The notes below the pieces were generated by a model. The model searched no databases. It was given only the letters and a program-made list of their open reading frames with translations, and was not told the origin of the DNA. Below are positions 49,742 through 58,118 of a stretch of DNA of 64,000 nt, piece after piece. Source of the stretch: Streptomyces pyxinicus (GTDB lineage Bacteria; Actinomycetota; Actinomycetes; Streptomycetales; Streptomycetaceae); NCBI RefSeq assembly GCF_024753135.1, contig NZ_JANUGP010000013.1, positions 62,001 to 126,000 on the forward strand. Direction: 5' to 3'. A program made the translations under genes and the position numbers. Position 1 is the first letter of the stretch; every line of letters starts with the position of its first letter.

Positions 49742-50059
49742 TCAGGACTCCTGGGTGACGGAGACGAGAACGTCGTCCCCTTCGATCTTTACGGGGTATA
49801 CGGGGACGGGGCGCGTCGCGGGGAGGCCGGACGGCTTGCCGGTGCGGAGGTCGAAGGCGGAGCCGTGCAGCCAGCACTCGATCTGGCAGTCCTCCACCTC
49901 GCCCTCGGAGAGCGAGACGTTCGCGTGGGAGCAGATGTCGTGGATGGCGAACACCTCGCCCTCGGTCCTCACGACCGAGACCGGCGTGCCGTCGAGTTCC
50001 ACCCGTTTGGGGGTGTCGTCGGCCAGCTCGCTCAGCCCGCAGGCGCGTTGGAAGGTCAT
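49742..50059 (-). CDS. Rieske [2Fe-2S] ferredoxin-like protein in the suf operon
   Basis: 105-residue NirD/BphF-type Rieske domain. The cluster ligands are C-x-H in ICSHANVSL and C-x-x-H in CWLHGSAFD (Cys-His/Cys-His). Such proteins are often annotated as dioxygenase ferredoxin subunits, but its place between sufD and sufC argues for a role in electron delivery to Fe-S assembly (inference from context, conserved in actinobacterial suf operons). ATGA overlap with sufD. Confidence 0.93.
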   Translation of the reverse strand: MTFQRACGLSELADDTPKRVELDGTPVSVVRTEGEVFAIHDICSHANVSLSEGEVEDCQIECWLHGSAFDLRTGKPSGLPATRPVPVYPVKIEGDDVLVSVTQES

Positions 50060-51240
50060 GCGACCGAGGCCTCCAGCTCCTCCTCGATCTTGGCGAGCAG
50101 GCGCTCCTCGATGTCGGCGACGCCGATCTGCTGGACCAGCTCGGCGAAGAAGCCGCGGACCACCAGCCGGCGGGCCTCGTACTCCGGGATGCCGCGGGCC
50201 ATCAGGTAGAAGAGCTGCTCGTCGTCGAAGCGGCCGGTGGCGGAGGCGTGGCCGGCGCCGACGATCTCGCCGGTCTCGATCTCCAGGTTCGGCACCGAGT
50301 CGACGCGGGCGCCGTCGGTAAGGACCAGGTTGCGGTTCATCTCGTAGGTGTCGGTGCCCTCGGCCGCGGCCTCGATGAGCACGTCACCGATCCACACCGC
50401 GTGCGCCGACTCGCCCTGGAGCGCGCCCTTGTAGGCGACGTTGGACTTGCAGTGCGGGGTGTTGTGGTCGACCAGGAGGCGGTGCTCCTGGTGCTGGCCG
50501 GAGTCGGTGAAGTACAGGCCGTACAGCTCGGCCTCGCCGCCGGTGCCGGCGTAGGCGACGCGCGGGTGCAGGCGGACGACGTCGCCGCCGAAGGTGACGA
50601 CGACCGACTTGAAGGACGCGTCCCGGCCGACCAGGGCGTTGTGCTGGGCCACGTGGACGGCCTTGTCGTCCCAGTCCTGGACGGAGACGACGGTGAGCTT
50701 GGCGCCGTCGCCGAGCAGGTAGTCGACGTTGGCGGCGAGCACCGCGTCACCGGTGTGGTCGATGACGACGACGGCCTCGGCGAAGGCGCCCAGCTCGATC
50801 ACCTGGTGGCCGAAGGCGGTGCCGCCCTGGCCGTGCACGGTGACGCGGATGGGCTCGGTGAGGACGGTGTCCTTGGGAACGGTCACGACCGAGGCCTGCT
50901 CGAAGGCGGAGTAGGCCTGCGCGGCGACACGGTCCACGGGGGTGCCCGCCCGCCCGAGGCGCGCGTCGTCGCGGCCGACGGCCTCGACGGTGACGCCCTG
51001 GGGGGCCTGCACGTCGACCTTGACGCCGTCGCCGGTCGCGACGGCGGTGCCGTCGTGCAGGCCGCGCAGGCGCTCCAGCGGGGTGAACCGCCACTCCTCC
51101 TCCCGGCCGTGCGGGACGGGGAAGTCCGCCACGTCGAAGGAGGGGGGCGCGCTCATGCGCGTGGCGACGGTCGACTCCGCGGCGACCGCGATCGAGCCCG
51201 CGGTCGTGCTTCCCACGGGGATGTTCTGGGCCTCGGCCAT
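50056..51240 (-). CDS. sufD: SufD Fe-S scaffold subunit
   Basis: 394 residues: FPVPHGREEEWRFTPLERL at the N-terminus, the beta-helix core with EHRLLVDHNTPHCKSNVAYKGALQGESAHAVWIGDVLIEAAAEGTDTYEMNRNLVL, and the conserved end SASVGRFDDEQLFYLMARGIPEYEARRLVVRGFF-like sequence. It forms the SufBC2D scaffold. The His in VDHNTPHC and the following Cys match the SufD site. 55 bases after sufB. Confidence 0.96.
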   Translation of the reverse strand: MAEAQNIPVGSTTAGSIAVAAESTVATRMSAPPSFDVADFPVPHGREEEWRFTPLERLRGLHDGTAVATGDGVKVDVQAPQGVTVEAVGRDDARLGRAGTPVDRVAAQAYSAFEQASVVTVPKDTVLTEPIRVTVHGQGGTAFGHQVIELGAFAEAVVVIDHTGDAVLAANVDYLLGDGAKLTVVSVQDWDDKAVHVAQHNALVGRDASFKSVVVTFGGDVVRLHPRVAYAGTGGEAELYGLYFTDSGQHQEHRLLVDHNTPHCKSNVAYKGALQGESAHAVWIGDVLIEAAAEGTDTYEMNRNLVLTDGARVDSVPNLEIETGEIVGAGHASATGRFDDEQLFYLMARGIPEYEARRLVVRGFFAELVQQIGVADIEERLLAKIEEELEASVA

Positions 51241-51295
51241 GGCTGTCGTAGTGCTCTCTTTCCTGAGTAAGACGTCTGCTGTCGGGGGGCGGTCG

Positions 51296-52717
51296 TCAGC
51301 CGACCGCGCCCTCCATCTGCAGCTCGATCAGCCGGTTCAGCTCCAGCGCGTACTCCATGGGCAGCTCCTTGGCGATCGGCTCGACGAAGCCGCGCACGAT
51401 CATCGCCATGGCCTCGAACTCGGACAGGCCGCGGCTCATGAGGTAGAAGAGCTGGTCGTCGGAGACCTTGGAGACCGTGGCCTCGTGGCCCATGGACACG
51501 TCGTCCTCGCGGACGTCGACGTAGGGGTAGGTGTCCGAGCGGGAGATGGTGTCGACCAGCAGCGCGTCGCACAGCACGTTCGACTTGGCGCCCGGGGCGC
51601 CCTCGCCGATCTCGATCAGACCGCGGTAGGAGGTACGGCCGCCGCCGCGCGCCACCGACTTGGAGACGATGTTGGACGAGGTGTTCGGCGCCATGTGGAC
51701 CATCTTGGCGCCGGCGTCCTGGTGCTGGCCCTCGCCCGCGAAGGCGATGGAGAGAGTCTCGCCCTTGGCGTGCTCGCCCATCAGGTAGACGGCCGGGTAC
51801 TTCATGGTCACCTTGGAGCCGATGTTGCCGTCCACCCACTCCATGGTCGCGCCCTCGTAGGCGACGGCGCGCTTGGTGACCAGGTTGTAGACGTTGTTCG
51901 ACCAGTTCTGGATGGTCGTGTAGCGGCAGCGGGCGTTCTTCTTGACGATGATCTCGACGACCGCGGAGTGCAGCGAGTCCGACTTGTAGATCGGGGCGGT
52001 GCAGCCCTCGACGTAGTGCACGTAGGCACCCTCGTCGACGATGATCAGGGTCCGCTCGAACTGGCCCATGTTCTCCGTGTTGATGCGGAAGTAGGCCTGG
52101 AGCGGGATCTCGACGTGCACGCCCTTCGGCACGTAGATGAAGGAGCCGCCGGACCACACCGCGGTGTTCAGCGCGGCGAACTTGTTGTCGCCGGCCGGGA
52201 TGACGGTGCCGAAGTACTCCTTGAAGAGCTCCGGGTGCTCCTTCAGCGCGGTGTCGGTGTCGAGGAAGATGACGCCCTGCTCCTCCAGGTCCTCGCGGAT
52301 CTGGTGGTAGACGACCTCCGACTCGTACTGCGCGGCGACACCGGCGACCAGGCGCTGCTTCTCGGCCTCCGGGATGCCCAGCTTGTCGTAGGTGTTCTTG
52401 ATGTCCTCGGGCAGGTCCTCCCAGGACTCCGCCTGCTTCTCCGTGGAGCGCACGAAGTACTTGATGTTGTCGAAGTCGATGCCCGACAGGTCCGAGCCCC
52501 AGTTCGGCATGGGCTTCTTCTCGAAGAGCTTCAGACCCTTGAGGCGCAGCTTGGTCATCCACTCCGGCTCGGACTTCTTGCCGGAGATGTCGCGGACGAC
52601 GTCCTCGTTCAGGCCACGCCTGGCAGAGGCACCGGCCACGTCGGAGTCGGCCCAGCCGTATTCGTACTTGCCCAGGCCCTCGAGCTCAGGGTGGGCAGTC
52701 TCCGTGGGGAGAGTCAT
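51296..52717 (-). CDS. sufB: SufB Fe-S scaffold subunit
   Basis: 473 residues, the main scaffold where clusters are built. KYEYGWADSD, LNEDVVRDISGKKSEPEWM, KGVHVEIPLQAYFRIN, YVEGCTAPIYKSDSLHSAVVEI and RTSYRGLIEIGEGAPGAKSNVLCDALLVD are diagnostic. Unlike the mycobacterial homologue it has no intein. The ATG overlaps the sufR stop (ATGA), coupling regulator and scaffold translation. Confidence 0.97.
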   Translation of the reverse strand: MTLPTETAHPELEGLGKYEYGWADSDVAGASARRGLNEDVVRDISGKKSEPEWMTKLRLKGLKLFEKKPMPNWGSDLSGIDFDNIKYFVRSTEKQAESWEDLPEDIKNTYDKLGIPEAEKQRLVAGVAAQYESEVVYHQIREDLEEQGVIFLDTDTALKEHPELFKEYFGTVIPAGDNKFAALNTAVWSGGSFIYVPKGVHVEIPLQAYFRINTENMGQFERTLIIVDEGAYVHYVEGCTAPIYKSDSLHSAVVEIIVKKNARCRYTTIQNWSNNVYNLVTKRAVAYEGATMEWVDGNIGSKVTMKYPAVYLMGEHAKGETLSIAFAGEGQHQDAGAKMVHMAPNTSSNIVSKSVARGGGRTSYRGLIEIGEGAPGAKSNVLCDALLVDTISRSDTYPYVDVREDDVSMGHEATVSKVSDDQLFYLMSRGLSEFEAMAMIVRGFVEPIAKELPMEYALELNRLIELQMEGAVG

Positions 52718-53448
52718 GCGGGGTTCCTCCCGGCCGTGCTTGCAGGTGCGTCAGTGGTGGTCTTGGGGATGTACGTCGTGCAGACGCCGTCGCCGTGCGC
52801 GATGGTCGCCAGTCGCTGGACGTGAGTACCCAGCAGCTCGGCGAAGATCTCCGTCTCCGCCTCGCAGAGTTGCGGGAACTGTTCCGCGACGTGGGCGACC
52901 GGGCAGTGGTGCTGGCAGAGCTGCTCGCCGACCGGTGCGCTGCGCGCCGCAGCAGCGTACCCGTCGGCGGTCAGGGCCTTGGCCAGCGCTTCGGCGCGTT
53001 TGTCGGGACTCACGCCCTCGATCGCCTCGCGGTAGGCGCGCGCCTGGGCGACGAGCCGGGCGCGGGCGAAGGCGGCGACCGCCTTGGGGCCGCCCTCGCG
53101 CTCCGCGATCCAGCGCAGGGCGTCCACGGCCAGCTTGTCGTACGACTGGTCGAAGGCGTCCCGGCCGCAGTCGGTGAGCGCGAAGACCTTCGCGGGACGG
53201 CCGCGCGTGCGCGTGCCGTACACGCGCTGCTCGCGGGCCTCCACGACGTCGTCGGCGACGAGCGCGTCCAGGTGACGCCGTACGGCCGCCTGGGTCAGTC
53301 CCAGCCGGCCGGCGAGTTCGGCGACGGTCGACGGGCCGTGGTCCAGGATCGACCGCGCGACCCGGTTGCGCGTCGAGCGCTCACCGGTCGCGAGTTCCTC
53401 CTGCGGGGTCCCCCTGGGGGTCTCCCGAGCCTCGCCGACGTTTTTCAC
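52714..53448 (-). CDS. sufR: SufR Fe-S-sensing repressor of the suf operon
   Basis: 244 residues from GTG 53448. Winged helix ARSILDHGPSTVAELAGRLGLTQAAVRRHLDALVADDVVEAREQRVYGTRTRGRPAKVFALT; the C-terminal part has CQHHCPVAHVAEQFPQLCEAE, whose Cys-x3-Cys...Cys set would hold a [4Fe-4S] cluster. Holo-SufR represses and apo-SufR releases the operon (known for the family). The predicted promoter (TTGTCA, 18 bases, AACAAT) puts transcription start on the GTG itself, so the mRNA is probably leaderless; no ribosome site is present. The operator overlaps the start. Confidence 0.95.
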   Translation of the reverse strand: MKNVGEARETPRGTPQEELATGERSTRNRVARSILDHGPSTVAELAGRLGLTQAAVRRHLDALVADDVVEAREQRVYGTRTRGRPAKVFALTDCGRDAFDQSYDKLAVDALRWIAEREGGPKAVAAFARARLVAQARAYREAIEGVSPDKRAEALAKALTADGYAAAARSAPVGEQLCQHHCPVAHVAEQFPQLCEAETEIFAELLGTHVQRLATIAHGDGVCTTYIPKTTTDAPASTAGRNPA

Positions 53449-53461
53449 AACGCCATTGTTG
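53448..53461. promoter_or_regulatory. SufR operator, CAAC-N6-GTTG
   Basis: A perfect CAAC-N6-GTTG inverted repeat, the type of site I recall for Streptomyces SufR. It covers the predicted -10 (AACAAT, minus strand 53460-53455) and reaches the first base of the sufR start codon. Confidence 0.8.
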
Positions 53462-53484
53462 CGTAATTCCGGAGAGCCTGACAA
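53455..53484 (-). promoter_or_regulatory. suf operon promoter
   Basis: TTGTCA (53484-53479) and AACAAT (53460-53455) on the minus strand with an 18-base spacer. Confidence 0.55.
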
Positions 53485-53520
53485 GCCGCGTCCCGATCAC
53501 CGCGCGGTGCCCTGCGTCAC

Positions 53521-53534
53521 TTAGGCATACCTAA
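53521..53534. promoter_or_regulatory. Iron-box-like palindrome
   Basis: TTAGGCATACCTAA is a near-perfect inverted repeat with the TTAGG/CCTAA arms of DmdR/IdeR iron boxes. It is 73-86 bp upstream of sufR and 99 bp upstream of the AAC(3) gene. Confidence 0.5.
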
Positions 53535-53632
53535 TCTGACCTGCGGAAACGATCTTCTGATCGATCATTTCATGGCTCTGGCCAGGCAATTCGCTGGCGT
53601 TCCGGGCGACCCGTCGGGGAGACTCCGGAACC

Positions 53633-54451
53633 ATGCCCGCACCCCTTCCGACCGGCCCTCTCGTCACCCGGGACCACATCGCCACCCAGCTCCGCCTGCT
53701 CGGAGTGGACAGCGGCGAGACCCTCCTGGCACACACGTCCCTGAGTTCCCTCGGCTGGGTGAACGGGGGCGCCGTCGCGGTGGTGCAGGGCGTCCTCGAC
53801 GCGCTCGGGCCGGCCGGCACGCTGGTGGTCCCCACGCAGACCGGCGACCTCTCCGACCCGGCGCTGTGGCAGAACCCGCCGGTGCCCGCGCGGTGGTGGG
53901 AGCGGATCCGGGCCACCATGCCGCCGTACGACCCCCGGCTCACCCCCTCGCTCGGGGTCGGCGTGATCGCGGAGACCGTGCGGACCTGGCCCGGCGCCCT
54001 GCGCAGCGCGCACCCGCAGACCTCGTTCGCCGCCCTCGGCGCGCGGGCGTGGGAGATCACCGAGGGCCACGCGCCCGACTGCCGGCTCGGCGAGCACAGC
54101 CCGCTGGCCCGGCTGGAGAAGCTCGGCGCCCGGGCGCTGCTGCTCGGCACCGGCTACGACACCTGCACCAGCTTCCACCTGGCCGAGTACCGCATACCCG
54201 CCCCGCTGGTACGGGTCGGCCGGCCGGCGCCCGGAGGCGGCTGGGAGACGGTGACCGAGGTGTCGATCACCTCCGACCGCTTCGACGAGCTGGGCCATGA
54301 CTTCGAGCGGGACCGGCCGGTGACGCGCGGCACGGTGGGCGCGGCCGACGTCCGGCTGTTCCCGGTGGCGGACGCGGTGGCCTATGCCGAGCGGTGGCTG
54401 CCGCTGCACCGCTCCCGCGAGCACGAGCTGTCGCACCCGGACACCCTGTGA
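53633..54451 (+). CDS. AAC(3)-family aminoglycoside N-acetyltransferase-like protein
   Basis: 272 residues of the Antibiotic_NAT family: LLAHTSLSSLGWVNGGA, LVVPTQTGDLSDPALW, MPPYDPRLTPSLGVGVIAET, RSAHPQTSFAALG, RLGEHSPLARLEKLGARALLLGTGYDTCTSFHLAEYR. The catalytic His in AHP and the Glu in HLAEY are present. Chromosomal copies may acetylate aminoglycosides or an unrelated amine; resistance cannot be assumed. It stands alone next to suf, without mobile elements. Confidence 0.88.
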   Translation: MPAPLPTGPLVTRDHIATQLRLLGVDSGETLLAHTSLSSLGWVNGGAVAVVQGVLDALGPAGTLVVPTQTGDLSDPALWQNPPVPARWWERIRATMPPYDPRLTPSLGVGVIAETVRTWPGALRSAHPQTSFAALGARAWEITEGHAPDCRLGEHSPLARLEKLGARALLLGTGYDTCTSFHLAEYRIPAPLVRVGRPAPGGGWETVTEVSITSDRFDELGHDFERDRPVTRGTVGAADVRLFPVADAVAYAERWLPLHRSREHELSHPDTL

Positions 54452-54509
54452 GCGGGAGTTCCGCACCCGCCGGTCCGGACGGCGAGCCGTCTCCCTAGAC
54501 TCTGGAGCC

Positions 54510-55433
54510 ATGCGAAGTGAGCCGGTGGTCCAGGTCCGGGCCTTGGTGAAGCGGTACGGCCCGAAGACCGCGGTGGACGGCCTCGACCTGGTGGCGGGGG
54601 CCGGCGTGACCGCCGTACTCGGCCCCAACGGCGCCGGGAAGACGACCACGGTCGAGACCTGCGAGGGGTACCGGAGGCCGGACTCCGGCACGGTGCGCGT
54701 CCTGGGCCTCGACCCGGTCCGGGACTCCGCCGCGCTGCGGCCGCGTATCGGGGTGATGCTCCAGTCCGGCGGCGTCTACTCGGGCGCCCGCGCCGACGAG
54801 ATGCTGCGCCATGTGGCCAGGCTGCACGCGCACCCGCTGGACGTGGCCGCGCTGATCGAGCGCCTCGGCCTCGGCTCCTGCGGCCGGACCTCCTACCGGC
54901 GGCTGTCCGGCGGCCAGCAGCAGCGGCTCGCGCTCGCCCTGGCCGTCGTCGGGCGCCCGGAGCTGGTGTTCCTGGACGAGCCGACGGCCGGCCTCGACCC
55001 GCAGGCCCGGCGGGCCACCTGGGACCTGGTGCGGGACCTGCGCGCCGACGGCGTCTCGGTGATCCTCACCACGCACCACATGGACGAGGCCGAGCAGCTC
55101 GCCGACGACGTGGCGATCATCGACGGCGGCCGGGTCGTCGCCCAGGGCACTCCCGAGGAACTGTGCAAGGGCGGCGCCGAGAACACCCTGCGCTTCACCG
55201 GCCGCCCCGGCCTCGACGTGGGCTCCCTGCTCAAGGCACTGCCGGCCGACTGCACGGCCGCCGAGCTGACGCCGGGCTCCTACCGGGTCGTCGGCAAGGT
55301 CGATCCCCAGCTGCTCGCCACGGTGACCTCGTGGTGCGCCCAGCACGGCGTGATGCCGGACCGGATCTCGGTGGAACGGCACACGCTGGAGGACGTCTTC
55401 CTGGAGCTGACCGGCAAGGAGCTGCGCTCATGA
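54510..55433 (+). CDS. ABC-2 type transporter, ATP-binding protein
   Basis: 307 residues from ATG 54510. Walker A GPNGAGKTTT, Q-loop VMLQSGGVYSGAR, signature RLSGGQQQRLALA, Walker B LVFLDEPTAGLDPQ, His switch ILTTHHMDEAE; the C-terminal ~80 residues are a DrrA-like extension. It pairs with the next gene, which overlaps by ATGA. The position between suf and ctaA, as also recalled in mycobacteria, suggests a role in heme, oxidase assembly or envelope export rather than drug efflux. Confidence 0.92.
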   Translation: MRSEPVVQVRALVKRYGPKTAVDGLDLVAGAGVTAVLGPNGAGKTTTVETCEGYRRPDSGTVRVLGLDPVRDSAALRPRIGVMLQSGGVYSGARADEMLRHVARLHAHPLDVAALIERLGLGSCGRTSYRRLSGGQQQRLALALAVVGRPELVFLDEPTAGLDPQARRATWDLVRDLRADGVSVILTTHHMDEAEQLADDVAIIDGGRVVAQGTPEELCKGGAENTLRFTGRPGLDVGSLLKALPADCTAAELTPGSYRVVGKVDPQLLATVTSWCAQHGVMPDRISVERHTLEDVFLELTGKELRS

Positions 55434-56203
55434 CCACCGCGTCCGGTACCTACACGCCCCGGCCGGGTGCGGCGCCGCTCCCCCGCATGATCGCGGCGCA
55501 GGCGGCGCTGGAGACGAAGATGCTGCTGCGCAACGGCGAACAGCTGCTGCTGACGGTGGTCATCCCGACCCTGCTGCTGGTGCTGTTCAGCTCGGTCGAC
55601 GTCGTGGACACCGGCAAGGGCGAGGCGGTCGACTTCCTCACCCCCGGCATCCTGGCGCTGGCCGTGATGTCGACGGCGTTCACCGGGCAGGCCATCGCGA
55701 CCGGCTTCGAGCGCCGCTACGGCGTGCTCAAGCGGCTCGCCGCCTCCCCGCTGCCCCGCTGGGGCCTGATGACCGCCAAGACCGTCTCCGTGCTGGTCAC
55801 CGAGGTCCTCCAGGTGATCCTGCTGGCGGTGATCGCGTTCGCGCTGGGCTGGTCCCCGCACGGCAACCCGGCCGCCGTCCTGTTGCTGCTGGTCCTCGGC
55901 ACGGCCGCGTTCTCCGGGCTCGGCCTGCTGATGGCGGGCACCCTGAAGGCCGAGGCCACCCTGGCCGCCGCCAACCTGGTCTTCCTGCTGCTGCTGGTCG
56001 GCGGCGGGGTCATCGTGCCGCTGGAGAAGTTCGGCGGAGCCGGACAGCACGTGCTCGGCCTGCTGCCGATCTCGGCGCTCTCGAACGGCCTGCGGGACGT
56101 GCTCCAGCACGGTGCCGGGATGCCCTGGGGCGACCTGGGGATCCTCGCGGTGTGGGCGGTGCTGGGGCTGGCCGCCGCGGGCCGGTTCTTCCGCTGGGAG
56201 TGA
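55430..56203 (+). CDS. ABC-2 type transporter, permease
   Basis: 257-residue ABC-2 permease with six helices: LLLTVVIPTLLLVLFSSV, FLTPGILALAVMSTAFTGQAIATGFERRYGVLKRLAASPLPRWG (cytosolic coupling region), then four further helices ending in ILAVWAVLGLAAAGRFFRWE. Exporter polarity is typical for the family; substrate unknown. Coupled to the ATPase; ctaA starts 75 bases later on the same strand. Confidence 0.92.
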   Translation: MTTASGTYTPRPGAAPLPRMIAAQAALETKMLLRNGEQLLLTVVIPTLLLVLFSSVDVVDTGKGEAVDFLTPGILALAVMSTAFTGQAIATGFERRYGVLKRLAASPLPRWGLMTAKTVSVLVTEVLQVILLAVIAFALGWSPHGNPAAVLLLLVLGTAAFSGLGLLMAGTLKAEATLAAANLVFLLLLVGGGVIVPLEKFGGAGQHVLGLLPISALSNGLRDVLQHGAGMPWGDLGILAVWAVLGLAAAGRFFRWE

Positions 56204-56278
56204 GGACGGCGCGCGCCACGCTCCGGTACGCCCCTGTGACGGGACCCTCGTGAACGCGTGCACAAGCGGCGGCCTACC

Positions 56279-57289
56279 ATGGTGCGCGTGCCCAAGCTGA
56301 ACCCTGCCGACGTCCAGGCGGCCCTGCGCAACCCGCTCGCCTTCATCGCCGACCGCTGGACCCCGGATCCCCGGACCGTGCGGCGGGCGGCCCTCGCCGC
56401 GCTCGTGATGTCGGTGGTCATCGTCGTCACCGGCGGCGCCGTCCGGCTGACCGGTTCGGGCCTCGGCTGCCCGACCTGGCCGACCTGCACCGACGACTCG
56501 CTGACCACCACCCGGGCCATGGGCCTCCACGGGGTCATCGAGTTCGGCAACCGCATGCTGACCTACGTGCTGTGCGCCGCCGTCGGCTGGGCGATCATCG
56601 CCGCCCGCTCCGCGAAGCCCTGGCGGCGGGCGCTGACCCGGCTGGGCTGGGCGCAGTTCTGGGTCGTCATGGGCAACGCGGTGCTCGGCGGCATCGTGGT
56701 GCTGGTCGGCCTCAACCCGTACACGGTGGCCGCGCACTTCCTGCTCTCCACCGCCCTCATCACCGTCGCCACGCTGATGTGGCAGCGCACCCGCGAGGGT
56801 GACGCCGAGCCGCGTCCGCTGGTCGGGCAGGCGGTACGGCAGCTCGTGTGGTTCCTCGTCGTCGCGTGCGTGCTGCTCATCGCGGTCGGCACGGTGGTGA
56901 CCGGCGCCGGACCGCACGCGGGCGACTCCAGCGAGGTGGACCGGATCCCGGTCGACTGGGAGACCGTCGCCAAGCTGCACGCGGTGCTCGCGTGGATCGT
57001 GGTCACGCTGACCTTCGCGCTGTGGTTCGTGCTGAAGGCCGTGGACGCGCCCCGGGGGCCGCTGGCCCGCACCCGGGAGCTGTTCGTCGTGCTGCTCGCC
57101 CAGGGCGTGATCGGGTACGTGCAGTACTTCACGCACCTGCCGGAGGTCCTGGTCGGCCTGCACATGCTCGGCTCGTGCCTGATCTGGATCGCCACCCTGC
57201 GCGTCCTGCTGTCCCTGCGCGAACGCCCCGAGGCCGCCCTCGACCTGCCCGGCCCCGCGGCCGAGGTCACGGTCGGCACCCGCGCCTGA
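56279..57289 (+). CDS. ctaA: Heme A synthase (COX15/CtaA)
   Basis: 336-residue membrane enzyme with eight helices that oxidises the C8 methyl of heme O to make heme A for the aa3 oxidase. Key points: VTGGAVRLTGSGLGCPTWPTC (extracellular Cys pair), LHGVIEFGNRMLTYVL (Glu and His ligand), VAAHFLLSTALI, KLHAVLAWIVV and GLHMLGSCLIW (paired His of both halves). ATG 56279 is preferred; GTG 56258, 56282 and 56288 are in frame alternatives. Confidence 0.94.
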   Translation: MVRVPKLNPADVQAALRNPLAFIADRWTPDPRTVRRAALAALVMSVVIVVTGGAVRLTGSGLGCPTWPTCTDDSLTTTRAMGLHGVIEFGNRMLTYVLCAAVGWAIIAARSAKPWRRALTRLGWAQFWVVMGNAVLGGIVVLVGLNPYTVAAHFLLSTALITVATLMWQRTREGDAEPRPLVGQAVRQLVWFLVVACVLLIAVGTVVTGAGPHAGDSSEVDRIPVDWETVAKLHAVLAWIVVTLTFALWFVLKAVDAPRGPLARTRELFVVLLAQGVIGYVQYFTHLPEVLVGLHMLGSCLIWIATLRVLLSLRERPEAALDLPGPAAEVTVGTRA

Positions 57290-57301
57290 GCGGGCGGCGC
57301 C

Positions 57302-58036
57302 TCAGCCGTACGCGCCGGTCAGCCGGTCGATCGCCGGTCCCAGGTAGGCACGGGTCAGCCGAGCCCGGCGGCCGTTGTCGAGGGGGGCGGGACCGGGCGG
57401 GCCGTAGCGGCGCCGCCGGACGTCCTCGACGACCTCGGCGGGGGCGCCCAGTGCCGGCAGCTCGGCCAGTGCCTCCCGCTTGGAGATCAGCCGACCCTCG
57501 CGCAGGGTCACGGTGGCCCGGGCGAAGGTCAGCAGGCCGAGGTCGACCCAGACGTCCTGCCGCCACAGCCGGGCGTCGTCCACCGCCGGGCGCCAGAACG
57601 CACGTTGGTCGCGCACGACGAAGGCGGCGAGCTGTCCGTCCGGCACCGGCGGGAGCAGCGCGGCCGGCGGCTCGCCGCGCAGCACGCGCCCGAAACCGAG
57701 CAGCTCGCGCCGGGTGACCGGGGTGACGGGCCGGCGCGCCAGCCTGCCGTGCGCCCAGGTGAGGTGCCGCCGCTCGGGGTCGTCCAGGGTGCCGGGGGTC
57801 GGGTAGGAGCAGTGGAGCTTCGCCGCGAGCGGGTCGGCGCGCAGCCCGTGGTGCAGGGTCGCCGCCCGCCAGACCGTGCCGGGGCCGAGCGGGCCGGGCA
57901 GCACGGCGATGAGGTCCAGGTCGCTGCGCCCCTCCTGGTAGTCACCGCCGGCGAGCGACCCGTGCGCCCAGACGGCCAGGGGCCGTAAGCGAGCGAGAGC
58001 GTCCAGGAAGGCTTCGAGCAGGGCTTCGGTCGGCAT
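57302..58036 (-). CDS. Nucleotidyltransferase-domain protein (aminoglycoside adenylyltransferase-like)
   Basis: 244 residues from ATG 58036. The NTase core is AVWAHGSLAGGDYQEGRSDLDLIAVL, i.e. the GS-x(n)-D-x-D pattern with the two metal Asp residues. The C-terminal part is helical with RVLRGEPPAALLPPVPDGQL, resembling ANT-type proteins. Substrate is unknown. It converges on ctaA with a 12-base gap. Confidence 0.85.
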   Translation of the reverse strand: MPTEALLEAFLDALARLRPLAVWAHGSLAGGDYQEGRSDLDLIAVLPGPLGPGTVWRAATLHHGLRADPLAAKLHCSYPTPGTLDDPERRHLTWAHGRLARRPVTPVTRRELLGFGRVLRGEPPAALLPPVPDGQLAAFVVRDQRAFWRPAVDDARLWRQDVWVDLGLLTFARATVTLREGRLISKREALAELPALGAPAEVVEDVRRRRYGPPGPAPLDNGRRARLTRAYLGPAIDRLTGAYG

Positions 58037-58118
58037 CCGCCCAGTCTGGGCGGCGGGAACCGGCCCCGTACAGACCCGAGCCGCACCGGCCCCGCCCACT
58101 TCCCGGCCGGCTCCTCCC

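Noticed and set aside
51296..52717. Intein in SufB as in mycobacteria
   Set aside because: The 473-residue SufB is continuous with no splicing motifs.
53633..54451. Acquired antibiotic-resistance island
   Set aside because: The AAC(3)-like gene has host-like GC, no mobile element or repeats, and sits in an apparently conserved neighbourhood.
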